From NCBI GenBank assembly GCA_965221795.1, contig OZ244914.1:2294001-2358000 (forward strand): 64,000 nt of DNA, in the 5' to 3' direction. The position numbers and the translations under genes were made by a program. The notes beneath the pieces were generated by a model. It was not told where the DNA came from and did no database searches. It worked only from the letters and a program-made list of their open reading frames with translations. Below are positions 46,470 through 55,333 of the stretch, piece by piece. This DNA is from VYFG01 sp965221795 (lineage in GTDB: Bacteria > Pseudomonadota > Gammaproteobacteria > Arenicellales > Poriferihabitantaceae). Within the stretch, counting starts at the first letter, position 1. Every line of letters starts with the position of its first letter.

Positions 46470-46657
46470 TCATGTGGGATGTGGTAGGGGGATTCGTCGA
46501 ATGGTGGGCACGCTCGCCGTCGGCATAATCACCATCGGACCTACGGCCCATCAGTAATTTATGAGGTGACAGTCATCTTGGCGGTAGAACGAAAGATGTC
46601 ATGATGGGTATACCCCAACCACACAAACCACTGCACACCCGAATCACCCGGAAAGAT

Positions 46658-46720
46658 GTTCATTTTGGGTCTCCTGTGGTTTAATCGACAGCAAACGTCA
46701 TCGGCATACCCAAAATGAAC
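46658..46720. promoter_or_regulatory. Perfect 13-bp inverted repeat at the recombinase start
   Basis: GTTCATTTTGGGT (46658-46670) and its exact reverse complement (46708-46720) flank 37 bases; the right arm covers the ATG of the recombinase gene (46715). It may be the recombinase's own recombination or operator site. The degenerate second recombinase copy keeps only a mutated version of the right arm. Confidence 0.55.
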
Positions 46721-47263
46721 AACTCCCCCGCTCGCATCGGCTATGCCCGAGTATCCACTGCCGACCAGAACCCACAGGTGCAGATCCAGGCCCTTGAGGC
46801 CGCCGGCTGTGCCATGATCCGGTGCGAAACCGGCACCCGTCTCGACCATCGTCCCGAGCTTGGGGTGATCCTGGATTTCATCCATCCGGACGAAACCCTG
46901 GTGGTGACCCGGATCGATCGTCTGGCCCGGTCCCTGCAGGACCTGCAGGTCATTGTCGCCCGGCTCCGGGATCGGGGCGCACATCTGGTAGCCACGGAAC
47001 AGCCGGTGGATACCTCCACGGCGGCCGGCAAGGCGTTTTTCGACATGCTGGGGGTATTTGCCGAGTTCGAGACCAACCTGCGCCGGGAGCGGCAGGCCGA
47101 GGGCATCCGGGCGGCCAAGCGGCGGGGGGTCTATCATGGTCGCCCGCGTCGCATCGACCGCGAGGCCATCCGGCAGCGGTTGGCCGAGGGCTACTCGCCG
47201 ACACAGATTGCCCGGAACCTGGAGATTTCCCGTGGTACCGTCTATCAGGTTCGGAATAACTGA
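46715..47263 (+). CDS. Serine recombinase (resolvase/invertase family)
   Basis: A 182-residue recombinase. The catalytic serine lies in GYARVSTADQNPQVQ; TRIDRLARSLQDLQ and the arginines of FETNLRRERQAEGI complete the resolvase core. The C-terminal helix-turn-helix is YSPTQIARNLEISRGTVYQV. It is intact and close in size to Tn3-type resolvases and DNA invertases (Pin/Hin). A decayed second copy follows at 48555, so the AbiJ-like gene lies between two copies. Confidence 0.92.
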   Translation: MNNSPARIGYARVSTADQNPQVQIQALEAAGCAMIRCETGTRLDHRPELGVILDFIHPDETLVVTRIDRLARSLQDLQVIVARLRDRGAHLVATEQPVDTSTAAGKAFFDMLGVFAEFETNLRRERQAEGIRAAKRRGVYHGRPRRIDREAIRQRLAEGYSPTQIARNLEISRGTVYQVRNN

Positions 47264-47665
47264 ATCCTACCCGGTGACGAATGAATGTGCTTCCTCAACC
47301 CGCATCGGCACCGCAAAGCCCCTTGCGTGACACTCCGCAAGCCTCACCGACCTCATGCACTGTAGCCGCGGAGGATTCCGCAATCACAAGACTGCGCGAG
47401 GTGCCGATTGAAAACAGCATGTGAAGCAATCGTTGGGGAGTGATTGATTTATGAATAGAAATCCATGACCAGAGATGCTAAAAGGTACTTTTCATGATTG
47501 CAATACGGGAAAACAGTTCGATGCGCCCGCTTCAGGAGATTCCGTCATCCTTGATGCAGGATACAAACATTGAAATTGGGCAAGTCTTCTGGCGCATCTA
47601 TGAGGTCGTTAGACGAATAATGTTGGGTGTCCGCGGAAGATTCCAGATGATGACAGGGTAAGTTC
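47264..47665. other. 402-base gap, nothing recognised
   Basis: Between the recombinase and the AbiJ-like gene. No gene, structured RNA or repeat can be supported; the promoter of the AbiJ-like gene is expected near its right end. Confidence 0.45.
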
Positions 47666-48554
47666 ATGCGCTTTTCCGAACGATACGGACACAAAGAGCC
47701 GGCACCCTTTCTGCAGCCAGACGAGGTAACCGAGGAGTTGCGCAACTGTATCCGGAATGTGCTGTATGAAATCTATTTCGTCGACAGCAGGTCAACCTTC
47801 GTTTATTCTTCCCCTTTCGACAGACTATCGAAATACCTCCGCCGTTTCTATTTCAAGATCCCTATTGATGATCGTGATAGTGATCCGAAGATAGAATTGC
47901 AGATGATCAAAGGTCATTATCTTGCCTTGAATTTCCCCGAGTTTTACGATTTTCTGGAAACAATGGCTGACCCGACGTGGCGAGATTCCGTCGATTCAAT
48001 GCGGACGTGTTTACGGAGCATTGCAATCAAGTATTCGAAGAGGAAAAGGCCGCATACCGTTTTGTGGAAAACTGGATCACTCCGATCATAAATGAGAAGG
48101 AGCGGGCGACGATCCGTGATGCCGCCAGGAGCGACGAAGCGGGTCGCCACATCTCCCGGGCCATCACATTGTACAGGGACAGATCAGAGCCTGACTATCG
48201 CAACTCGGTCAAGGAGAGCATTTCGGCAGTGGAGGCCACCTATCGCCGGCTTACGGGAGGAGAGCACAAAAATATCGGAGCCGCCATTACCGCACTGGAA
48301 GGGCAAGGGCGTATTGATCTCCCTACATCCCTTAAGAAAGGGTTTTCGCAAATCTATGGATGGACCAGCGGTCGTGATGGTATCCGGCATGCACTAATGA
48401 AGGATGCCCCGGAGATCACCGAGCCCGAGGCGCGGCTCATGCTGGTGATGTGTTCAGCGTATGTGAACTACCTGCTGTCCCTGCGGGGCTCAAAAACCGG
48501 GCGAGGGATTAGTAGATCGGGTATGATTGTCCAGAGGTCATCAGCATACCCAAA
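47666..48554 (+). pseudogene. AbiJ-NTD4/HEPN-type abortive infection protein, frameshifted
   Basis: The first frame (47666) reads MRFSERYGHKEPAPFLQPDE ... LRNCIRNVLYEIYF, the AbiJ_NTD4-like start. Near 47975 the frame must shift to continue FNADVFTEHCNQVFEEEKAAYRF, then DYRNSVKESISAVEATYR and the C-terminal GIRHALM ... SAYVNYLLSL, a HEPN-like RNase-type domain seen in abortive infection proteins. The break is a single-base event, so the gene is recently inactivated or a base call is wrong. The open frame runs on into the decayed recombinase copy up to 48636. Confidence 0.7.
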
Positions 48555-49021
48555 ACGAACACTCCCCCGCTTGCATCGGCTGTGCTCGCGCGTCCACTTC
48601 CGACTAGAACCCGCAGGTGCAGATACAGGCCCTTGAGGCCGCCGGCTGCACCATGATCCGGTGCGAAACTGGCACCGGCACCCATCTCGACCATCGTCCC
48701 GAGCTTGGGGTGATCCTGGATTTCATCCATCCAGACGAAACCCTGGTGGTGACCCGGATCGATCGTCTGGCCCGATCCCTGCAGGACCTGCAGGTTATTG
48801 TCGCCCGGCTCCGGGATCGGGGCGCACATCTGGTGACCACTGAATAGCCGGTGGACACTTCTACGGCGGCCGGCAAGGCGTTTTTCGACATGCCGGGGGT
48901 ATTCGCCCAGTTCGAGACCAACCTGTGCCGGGAGCGGTTGGCCGAGGGCCACTCGCCGACGCAGATCGCTCGGGACCTGGGGATTTCCCGTGGTACCGTC
49001 TATCAGGTCCGAAGCGACTGA
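48555..49021 (+). pseudogene. Decayed second copy of the serine recombinase
   Basis: About 85-90% similar to 46715-47263 by eye. The start codon is mutated to ACG, there is a 1-base deletion just after, an in-frame TAG at 48844-48846 and a deletion of roughly 75 bases removing the region before the helix-turn-helix. The end (GTTCGGAATAACTGA versus GTCCGAAGCGACTGA) still aligns. It arose by duplication around the AbiJ-like gene. Confidence 0.85.
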
Positions 49022-49098
49022 ATCAAATCAGGCACTGAAATCATTTATTGTTGCCAATAACAAGATCACGAATGATCAATGTCCTTTCCTGAAAGCCA

Positions 49099-49614
49099 AT
49101 GGATATCATCTGTACAGTTTTGATCGGTATAGCCTCTGCGGTTCTGGGCGGCATGATTCTTGCCATCCTGTTTTTCCTGGCCAAGGAAAAACTTTTCCCC
49201 TTACCTGCAATCACTGGTCGGTGGCATTTCGAGATGAATACTGAAGAGACAGCATACAATCCTTATACAAACATATCACTGCAGTATGCTGCACTCCTCT
49301 GGCGTGAAGGTCCGTATATCAAGGGCACAACAGAAAAGACTTATGAGCACTCGTCCAGTGGACCGAGAGAGTACATTGGCGTCTACCGTACACGAGGGAG
49401 GGTGGAAGGGTATATTGAAAAGAAGTATTTCCCCGGATCCAAAGATATTGCATATTTGCATATCACGGAGGATGGTCATTGCCGTGAATCGACACACTAT
49501 CATGAATTGCAAATTGATAATAATGGGCAACGGATGAGGGGTAAGTTTTCTTCCACGGCAGCGGATTCAGAAGGGAGTGCAACTTGGCAGCGAACTGCAT
49601 TTTCACCAAAATAG
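49099..49614 (+). CDS. Single-pass membrane protein with beta-rich domain (Cap15-like layout)
   Basis: A 171-residue protein. One N-terminal transmembrane helix (VLIGIASAVLGGMILAILFF) is followed by a strand-rich cytoplasmic domain beginning ITGRWHFEM (a lipocalin-like GxW) and ending MRGKFSSTAADSEGSATWQR. This layout resembles Cap15-type defence effectors, which are membrane-anchored beta-barrels, but the similarity is topological only. The end overlaps the start of the GT51 gene by 31 bases, so the two form one unit. Confidence 0.7.
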   Translation: MDIICTVLIGIASAVLGGMILAILFFLAKEKLFPLPAITGRWHFEMNTEETAYNPYTNISLQYAALLWREGPYIKGTTEKTYEHSSSGPREYIGVYRTRGRVEGYIEKKYFPGSKDIAYLHITEDGHCRESTHYHELQIDNNGQRMRGKFSSTAADSEGSATWQRTAFSPK

Positions 49615-50193
49615 CCTGTTCCTTTTTGTCCTGTCCGTTGGTGATTCTTTCTCGCATCGCCGAACTTCTGGATTTGGGGCGGATCCATTCTGACCTCACA
49701 GAGTGCATCGGGGTTATTGACAATTTATTGGACAAGCCAGTTTCCGACAAGCTCATTCAGGCACTGGTCGCAGCCGAAGATCACAGGAACGCATTCCATC
49801 CCGGGATTGATCCTATCAGTATCATAAGGGCTGTTTTTGTCAGAATCCGGTTGGGCAAAATCCAGGGGGCAAGCACCATTGAGCAGCAATTCGTTCGAGT
49901 GATCACCAATCGGTACGACATTACCTTTCGAAGGAAAATACGAGAGCAAGTTCTCGCAATTGCAGTGGCCAGGCAGAGGCGGAAACACCAGATTGCGTCC
50001 GCATATTTGCAGGTTGCCCACTATGGTCATGGTTTGACGGGGTCGAACGGACTGCAAGAGCTTTGTGGAGCCGAGCTAAATCCGTCCACCATGCGGCATG
50101 CATGCGAGGTGGTTTCCAGACTTAAATATCCAGAACCTCACCATCCCCCCTCTTCCTGGAAAGAAAAAATATCTCGAAGAGCACTCTATGTCT
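49584..50193 (+). CDS. Lone GT51 peptidoglycan glycosyltransferase domain (3' end replaced)
   Basis: A monofunctional transglycosylase-like protein without a transpeptidase domain. GT51 motifs are present in order: VAAEDHRNAFHPGIDPISI (motif 1 with catalytic Glu), GASTIEQQFVRVITN (motif 2) and RKIREQVLAIAVARQRRK (motif 3), then AYLQVAHYGHG. The start is probably TTG 49584. The C-terminus SRLKYPEPHHPPSSWKEKIS looks natural, but the frame then reads without a stop into a RusA-like fragment (to 50555), so the true end is lost or altered. It would act on lipid II at the membrane. Confidence 0.7.
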
Positions 50194-50555
50194 CACAAAG
50201 ACTGCCAGATAAGCCAGCTGCCTGCCAACGCTCGGGGGCACTGGCGGGTTCGCCATTCCTACTCCCGTCATACCGACGGCAGGGCGGCTGGGTACTGCGC
50301 GAACGCGATTGGAAAATCCCGGCCCGCTGTGAATTGACCATCGAGTTCATCCGCCCCGACCGGCGGCGCTACGACCTCGACAACGCGCTGGCAGCGATGA
50401 AGCCGGCGCTCGATGCATTGGCCAATGCCTCCGGCTGCGACGATTCCGGCTGGTCGTTCCGGCTCGGAAAAGGCGTCGATCCGTCGACGCCGAAGCCCGG
50501 CAAGGTGCGCATTTCCTGGACTACCGGAAAAAGCGATACTCGCCGAGGGCGATGA
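50190..50555 (+). pseudogene. RusA-like Holliday junction resolvase, frameshifted
   Basis: An ATG at about 50190 reads MSHKDCQISQLPANARGHWR, the RusA N-terminus, in one frame; near 50275 the frame changes and continues ELTIEFIRPDRRRYDLDNAL then MKPALDALANASGCDDSGW with the RusA acidic residues. Two frames are needed for one protein, so the gene is broken. RusA-like nucleases are usually phage genes, which marks this as prophage debris fused behind the GT51 gene. Confidence 0.65.
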
Positions 50556-51048
50556 AATCCGAGTTCGGGACCCGGTACATCGCCCGCGACCCTTTCAGCC
50601 CGGTGGCGGTGGCGGCGAAAATGCGGTCGGGGTTCCAGTGCCGCTGCTTCCAGACCAGCAGCGGATCGCGGCTGCGCACCAGCACCGGCGGCAGTTCGCG
50701 GACTCTCGTCGGCAAGTGCACAAAGCGCCAGTACCACAGCGGCATGTACCAGGGCCTCGCCCTGGCCATCTCGTCCCAGCAGCGCTGGTATTTCACCGCC
50801 GCTCGCAGATAGGCCTGCTCGTGCTCACGACCGTAGAATACTTCCGACACATTGCGGGTATATCCCGCAAGCGACTTGTGGGTCCTTTCCTCCATCGACT
50901 TGGTGGACGCTTCCACCGCGCGGGCATATTCTTCCGCCGACTTGCGTTTCCATTCCTCCCTCGACCTAGCGGACGCTGCCAATGCGCGGGCATGTCTTTC
51001 CACCGCCGCCGCGCGACGAGCATGTTCTTCCGCCGCGGAGTCAGTCAT
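50521..51048 (-). CDS. Unknown protein with helical repeat region
   Basis: A 175-residue protein starting MTDSAAEEHARRAAAVE. The first 80 residues contain similar short helical units (ARALAASARSREEWKRKSAE, ARAVEASTKSMEERTHKSLA), likely a coiled coil; the rest is rich in Trp and Arg (PWYMPLWYWRFVHLP). It has no recognised family. The start overlaps the end of the upstream 78-residue gene. Confidence 0.55.
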   Translation of the reverse strand: MTDSAAEEHARRAAAVERHARALAASARSREEWKRKSAEEYARAVEASTKSMEERTHKSLAGYTRNVSEVFYGREHEQAYLRAAVKYQRCWDEMARARPWYMPLWYWRFVHLPTRVRELPPVLVRSRDPLLVWKQRHWNPDRIFAATATGLKGSRAMYRVPNSDFIALGEYRFFR

Positions 51049-51277
51049 GGCCGCCCCCCATCTGTTGCGGGTAGCGCTTGCGCATGTCGGCAATGTATTT
51101 GCTGATCGCCAGCCACGACTCGCCGCAGACCGCGACATGGCGCAGGGCGCGACCGTAGAAGCACCGGAACGAGAGATCGTGCGGCGCCGCCATCAGCCGG
51201 TCCCAGCGCCTCTGCTCCCGCGTATCGCGAACCGGCCGCACCCGAACCTCGCTCAGACTCCAGTGATACTCTTCCAT
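51041..51277 (-). CDS. Short DUF4338-like N-terminal fragment
   Basis: A 78-residue frame: VRVRPVRDTREQRRWDRLM then FYGRALRHVAVCGESWLAIS resembles the first part of DUF4338/DruA-like proteins, but the remainder of that domain is absent. The ATG lies inside the target duplication of a MITE. Without the MITE the frame would extend upstream to an ATG at 51447 (MIRVMEEY). It overlaps the downstream gene start. Confidence 0.5.
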   Translation of the reverse strand: MEEYHWSLSEVRVRPVRDTREQRRWDRLMAAPHDLSFRCFYGRALRHVAVCGESWLAISKYIADMRKRYPQQMGGGHD

Positions 51278-51278
51278 A

Positions 51279-51428
51279 GGGAATTATATACCTGACTACC
51301 AAAATGGCTTGTTGCTTCGATTCACTCTCGATAAAGCGCATTCAATACCCTTTGGACCTTGTCATGGTTCCTGCATCTGGATGATGCGCTGGATTAACCG
51401 GTCTTTGGCTGTTAGGTATATAATTCCC
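51279..51428. mobile_element. 150-bp MITE with IS1595-like ends
   Basis: Inverted ends GGGAATTATATACCT (left) and its counterpart on the right (GGTATATAATTCCC) share the GGGAATTATATA of the IS1595 element at 33544. It is flanked by an exact 8-bp duplication CTTCCATA at 51271-51278 and 51429-51436. It has no coding capacity, so it was moved in trans. Confidence 0.9.
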
Positions 51429-51498
51429 CTTCCATAACCCGGATCATACCCAAGGGAGCTTTGCTGGTTCAGACTCGAACAGGAAAAACATCGAAGGA

Positions 51499-51566
51499 AA
51501 AGTGCCCGCCTCCTTCCAGTTCAACCATAATCTGCAAAATATGACTTTTGCGGTGTCCTGCTCCCC
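51499..51566 (+). repeat. Right copy of ~68-bp imperfect direct repeat bounding the island
   Basis: Matches 29147-29214 in the same orientation (see that entry). It lies about 150 bases before the first housekeeping gene to the right of the island. Confidence 0.7.
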
Positions 51567-51713
51567 AACCAGGCTTCTCATCCGGCTTCCAACCAGGCTA
51601 TTTTCGGTTCACACATAGCCCAGAATGTTCCCGGGGGAAACCGGGAGAACCCCAATGACCAGCTATCGAAGCGGTAATACTCCGGCCGGTCGGCCACCTC
51701 CCCGGTTCTGGGC

Positions 51714-52817
51714 TCAGGAATGGGTGCTGGCCTGGTATGTGGAGCGGGACAGCCAGTCCGGATTGATTTGCACTCCCCATCCCGGTTGGTCGATGACCAT
51801 GACCTGGCCGTCGACGATTTCATAGGGATTGTGAGTGAACAGGTCCGATTGCCATGGATAGTAATCCGCTCCCTCAATGGCATATTCCAGGTACTTGCCG
51901 GCATTGGGAATGGCGCGCAGAAGGTGCATGGTAAACAGGGTGACCATGGAGAGGTTGGCGCAATGGGGGGTGACCGGAATGCCGGCTGCGGCGGCCATCC
52001 GAACCACCTCCAGGGTCCGGCTCAGTCCGCCCAGATAGCAAATATCCGGTTGCACAATGTCTACCACCCGGCCGTCGATCATTCTCCGCCAGTTCTGCAG
52101 TTCGCAGTCTTGTTCCCCGCCAGTCACGTCCAGGGACAAGGCTTCGGTGACCTGCCGGGTTTGTTCATATTGCCAGTAAGGGCAGGGCTCCTCAAAATGG
52201 CTGACTCCGTGGTCTTCCAGCAGTCGCCCGACTGCAATGGCTCGCGTCGGTGAAAATCCGGAGTTTGCATCGACCAACAGCGTGGCCTGGTCCCCCAGAG
52301 TGCGTCGTACTGCGGGAACGATTGACTCGGTTCGAGCCGGCCATTCGTCCCGGTCATGACCACATTCGGCACCGACCCGGAATTTGAATGCATTGAAACC
52401 ATACCGGTATTGCAGGTCGACAAATCGGGCGGCCTCCGCTGCTGGCTGAATGTCTCTCCGCATGGATGAGGCGTAGGCACGAATCGGGCCGGGAGTCCCA
52501 CCAATCAGTTCGCATACGCTACGCTCCTCACGGCATCCCCGGGCATCCCACAGTGCCGTCTCCACCCCCCCGAAGGCCCGCCGGAGATAGGACCCCGGAA
52601 ACTTGTGTTCCTTCTCCATCACCCGGTGACCCAGTTGGTCAAGGTCGGTAGCATCCTCGCCCAGTACCCAAGGGGCGACCTGACGGTGGAGTATCCGGGC
52701 GGTAATGTCGGCATGATAGGGAGCCGTCTGCCCCCAGCCTGTACCGCCATCTTCCAGCACCACACGGACAAAGCAGATAAATGGGTCAGTAAACGTTTCG
52801 ACCTGTTGGATGAGCAT
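51714..52817 (-). CDS. Enolase-superfamily (mandelate racemase/muconate lactonizing-type) enzyme
   Basis: A 367-residue acid-sugar dehydratase or racemase-type enzyme. The active-site set is FKFRVG (general base Lys), LLVDANSGF (first metal Asp), HFEEPCPYW (second Glu), VTGGEQD (third), VQPDICYLGG (Asp) and VTPHCANLS (His of the His-Asp dyad). It abstracts a proton next to a carboxylate; the substrate is not readable. It stands alone on the minus strand. Confidence 0.88.
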   Translation of the reverse strand: MLIQQVETFTDPFICFVRVVLEDGGTGWGQTAPYHADITARILHRQVAPWVLGEDATDLDQLGHRVMEKEHKFPGSYLRRAFGGVETALWDARGCREERSVCELIGGTPGPIRAYASSMRRDIQPAAEAARFVDLQYRYGFNAFKFRVGAECGHDRDEWPARTESIVPAVRRTLGDQATLLVDANSGFSPTRAIAVGRLLEDHGVSHFEEPCPYWQYEQTRQVTEALSLDVTGGEQDCELQNWRRMIDGRVVDIVQPDICYLGGLSRTLEVVRMAAAAGIPVTPHCANLSMVTLFTMHLLRAIPNAGKYLEYAIEGADYYPWQSDLFTHNPYEIVDGQVMVIDQPGWGVQINPDWLSRSTYQASTHS

Positions 52818-53239
52818 GGTGATGGTCCGATGGGAGCCTGGAGAGTATTACTGCTTTCACCGGGCTTTGCCAGTCGTGCCGGCTCTCGCCGGCTTCTCTG
52901 ACGCTCGCTGAGCGGAAACGCACTCCTCAAGTACCATGACGATTGCGACCTGCAGGGTGAAACAGGACCGCTACCGTCCGATGTCAGGCGGGTACTCCGG
53001 GAGACTCAAGGCATTCTTCGCGAACATGGTATTTCCTCAAAGTGATGGAAGACGTTTTTGGATGCAACAAGTTACGTCTCTATCCGAGGGTAGGTTGAGC
53101 GAAAGAAAGATTGTCCAGTCTATGGGTGTATGACACGTTACGGTTCCGCAGGCATGATGGGAACCCTTCTTTCATCAAGTCCCTCTTATATGAAGTTTCA
53201 CTGCTAGAATTCTCTCCTTTTCCGCGTACCAATACAATC
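52818..53239. other. 422-base divergent gap
   Basis: Between the enolase-superfamily gene (minus) and argG (plus). A short GCCGG/CCGGC hairpin occurs at about 52876-52891, without a T-run. Nothing else is supported. Confidence 0.45.
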
Positions 53240-54586
53240 ATGACCATCATTCTGAAGAGCTTGCCGGTAGACACACGGGTGGGCATCGCTTTTTCCGGAG
53301 GGCTGGATACCAGCGCGGCCATTCATTGGATGCGGGAAAAGGGGGCGATTCCGTTCGCCTATACGGCGAATCTTGCACAACCGGACGAGGAAGACTACGA
53401 AAGTATTCCCCGCAAGGCAGTGGAATACGGTGCAGAGGATGCCAAGCTGGTAGATTGCCGCTCCCAACTTGTGGCGGAGGGAATTGCGGCCATTCAGTGT
53501 GGGGCCTTTCATGTCACCACCGCAGGCGTACCCTATTTCAACACCACTCCGCTGGGACGGGCAGTCACCGGTACCCTGCTGGTGGCGACCATGCGTGAGG
53601 ATGATGTCCATATCTGGGGAGATGGCAGCACCTACAAGGGGAACGATATTGAGCGGTTTTTCCGCTACGGGCTGCTGGCGAATCCGGCCCTGAAAATCTA
53701 CAAGCCCTGGCTGGATGAAACCTTCATCCGGGAGTTGGGCGGGCGTGCCGAGATGTCGGCTTTCATGCAGGCGGCTGGATTTGCCTACCGGATGTCTGCC
53801 GAAAAAGCCTATTCTACCGATTCCAATCTGCTGGGGGCGACCCATGAAGCCAAGGATCTTGAATTTCTCGATACCAGCACCCGCATCATTGAGCCCATTA
53901 TGGGGGTCCGGTCCTGGGACCCTGACACCGAGATTCCGGCGGAAGAAGTTACGGTACGGTACCACGAGGGCCGGCCGGTGGCATTGAATGGGCAGGTCTT
54001 TGAGAACGAGGTAGACCTGATGCTCGAGGCCAATCGGATTGGGGGGCGGCATGGACTGGGCCTCAGTGACCAGATTGAGAACCGGATCATCGAAGCCAAG
54101 AGTCGGGGAATATACGAAGCCCCGGGAATGGCCCTGCTGTTCATCGCCTACGAGCGCCTGATGACCGGTATTCACAATGAGGATACGATCGAGCAGTTTC
54201 GGATCAATGGAATCCGTCTGGGCCGGCTACTGTACCAGGGTCGCTGGTTCGACCCCCAGGCGTTGATGCTGCGTGAGACCGCCCAACGCTGGGTCGCAAT
54301 GGCCATTTCCGGGGAAGTTACGCTGGAATTACGACGCGGCAACGATTATTCCATTATCGATACTCGATCCGATCAGTTGACCTACCGACCGGAGCGACTG
54401 ACGATGGAGAAGGGGGAGTCTGTGTTCACGGCTCAGGACCGGATTGGTCAGCTGACTTTGCGGACGTTGGATGTGACAGATACCCGGGATAAACTGGCAG
54501 AATACGCCCGCACCGGATTATTGTCCCCAGCCATTACCAGTGCCTTGCCGCGACTGGGCCGCAATGACACCGTGGGCTCTGGATGA
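53240..54586 (+). CDS. argG: Argininosuccinate synthase
   Basis: Joins citrulline and aspartate with ATP in arginine synthesis. The 448 residues follow E. coli ArgG (447) throughout: GIAFSGGLDTSAAIHWM (ATP loop), ANLAQPDEEDYESIPRKAVE, GDGSTYKGNDIERFFRYGLL and ANRIGGRHGLGLSDQIENR. The ATG at 53240 matches the known N-terminus; the longer open frame from 53111 is not used. Confidence 0.97.
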   Translation: MTIILKSLPVDTRVGIAFSGGLDTSAAIHWMREKGAIPFAYTANLAQPDEEDYESIPRKAVEYGAEDAKLVDCRSQLVAEGIAAIQCGAFHVTTAGVPYFNTTPLGRAVTGTLLVATMREDDVHIWGDGSTYKGNDIERFFRYGLLANPALKIYKPWLDETFIRELGGRAEMSAFMQAAGFAYRMSAEKAYSTDSNLLGATHEAKDLEFLDTSTRIIEPIMGVRSWDPDTEIPAEEVTVRYHEGRPVALNGQVFENEVDLMLEANRIGGRHGLGLSDQIENRIIEAKSRGIYEAPGMALLFIAYERLMTGIHNEDTIEQFRINGIRLGRLLYQGRWFDPQALMLRETAQRWVAMAISGEVTLELRRGNDYSIIDTRSDQLTYRPERLTMEKGESVFTAQDRIGQLTLRTLDVTDTRDKLAEYARTGLLSPAITSALPRLGRNDTVGSG

Positions 54587-54692
54587 TTTGGTGGGGACGA
54601 ACACGTCTGGGTGCGCGGTTGGCCAAAGAACCGCATAAAAAGGCTCTGATGAGTTGGCCTTGGACTGGCTGGGAGTCATCATTCCCGGCCAC

Positions 54693-55244
54693 TTACTTGC
54701 CGGAACCGGGAAACCGTATTACGCCAATATATGGCAGATTCCGGTTCCGCTGCGCATAGTCAATGCCATAGCCGACCACGAACCGGTCAGGAATTTCAAA
54801 CCCCACCAGGTCGGCCTGGACATCAGTCTCACGACGGGATGGCTTGTCCAGCAACGCACAGACCAGCAGTTGGGCTGGGCGACGGCTGTGCAGCAAGGCG
54901 AGCACATGAGTGAGGGTGAACCCGGTATCGACAATGTCTTCCACGACCAGGACATCTTGATTTTCGATTACACCCCGGAGATCCTTGGTGATTTTGACTT
55001 CTCGGGAAGATTCCATACGGTCCTGATAAGAGGAAGTTTCCATAAAATCGACTTCTACCGGCAGGTCGAGCTCGCGAACCAGGTCGGCGATAAACATGAA
55101 GGAGCCGCGCAAAAGGCCAATCACAATCAGTTTGTCCGTACTCCGAAAATGTGCCTTGATCTCATGGGCCATTTCTTTTATGCGGACATCAATTTCATCG
55201 GCACTGACGAGTGGGTCGATGACATAGTCGTGATGAGCAATCAT
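54693..55244 (-). CDS. hpt: Hypoxanthine phosphoribosyltransferase
   Basis: Purine salvage enzyme converting hypoxanthine (and guanine) plus PRPP to IMP/GMP. The 183 residues include the PRPP-binding loop VLVVEDIVDTGFTLTHVL, the N-terminal VIGLLRGSFMFIADLVREL and the flexible-loop METSSYQDR. Length and motifs are standard for bacterial Hpt. It converges on argG. Confidence 0.95.
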   Translation of the reverse strand: MIAHHDYVIDPLVSADEIDVRIKEMAHEIKAHFRSTDKLIVIGLLRGSFMFIADLVRELDLPVEVDFMETSSYQDRMESSREVKITKDLRGVIENQDVLVVEDIVDTGFTLTHVLALLHSRRPAQLLVCALLDKPSRRETDVQADLVGFEIPDRFVVGYGIDYAQRNRNLPYIGVIRFPGSGK

Positions 55245-55333
55245 TTTGATTGGATGAAGAAAAGAGTTGTATCACACCGGAAAAGACTGGTATCGTATCC
55301 CAGAATCCCGTCAGACCCAATCATTCATTTTCC

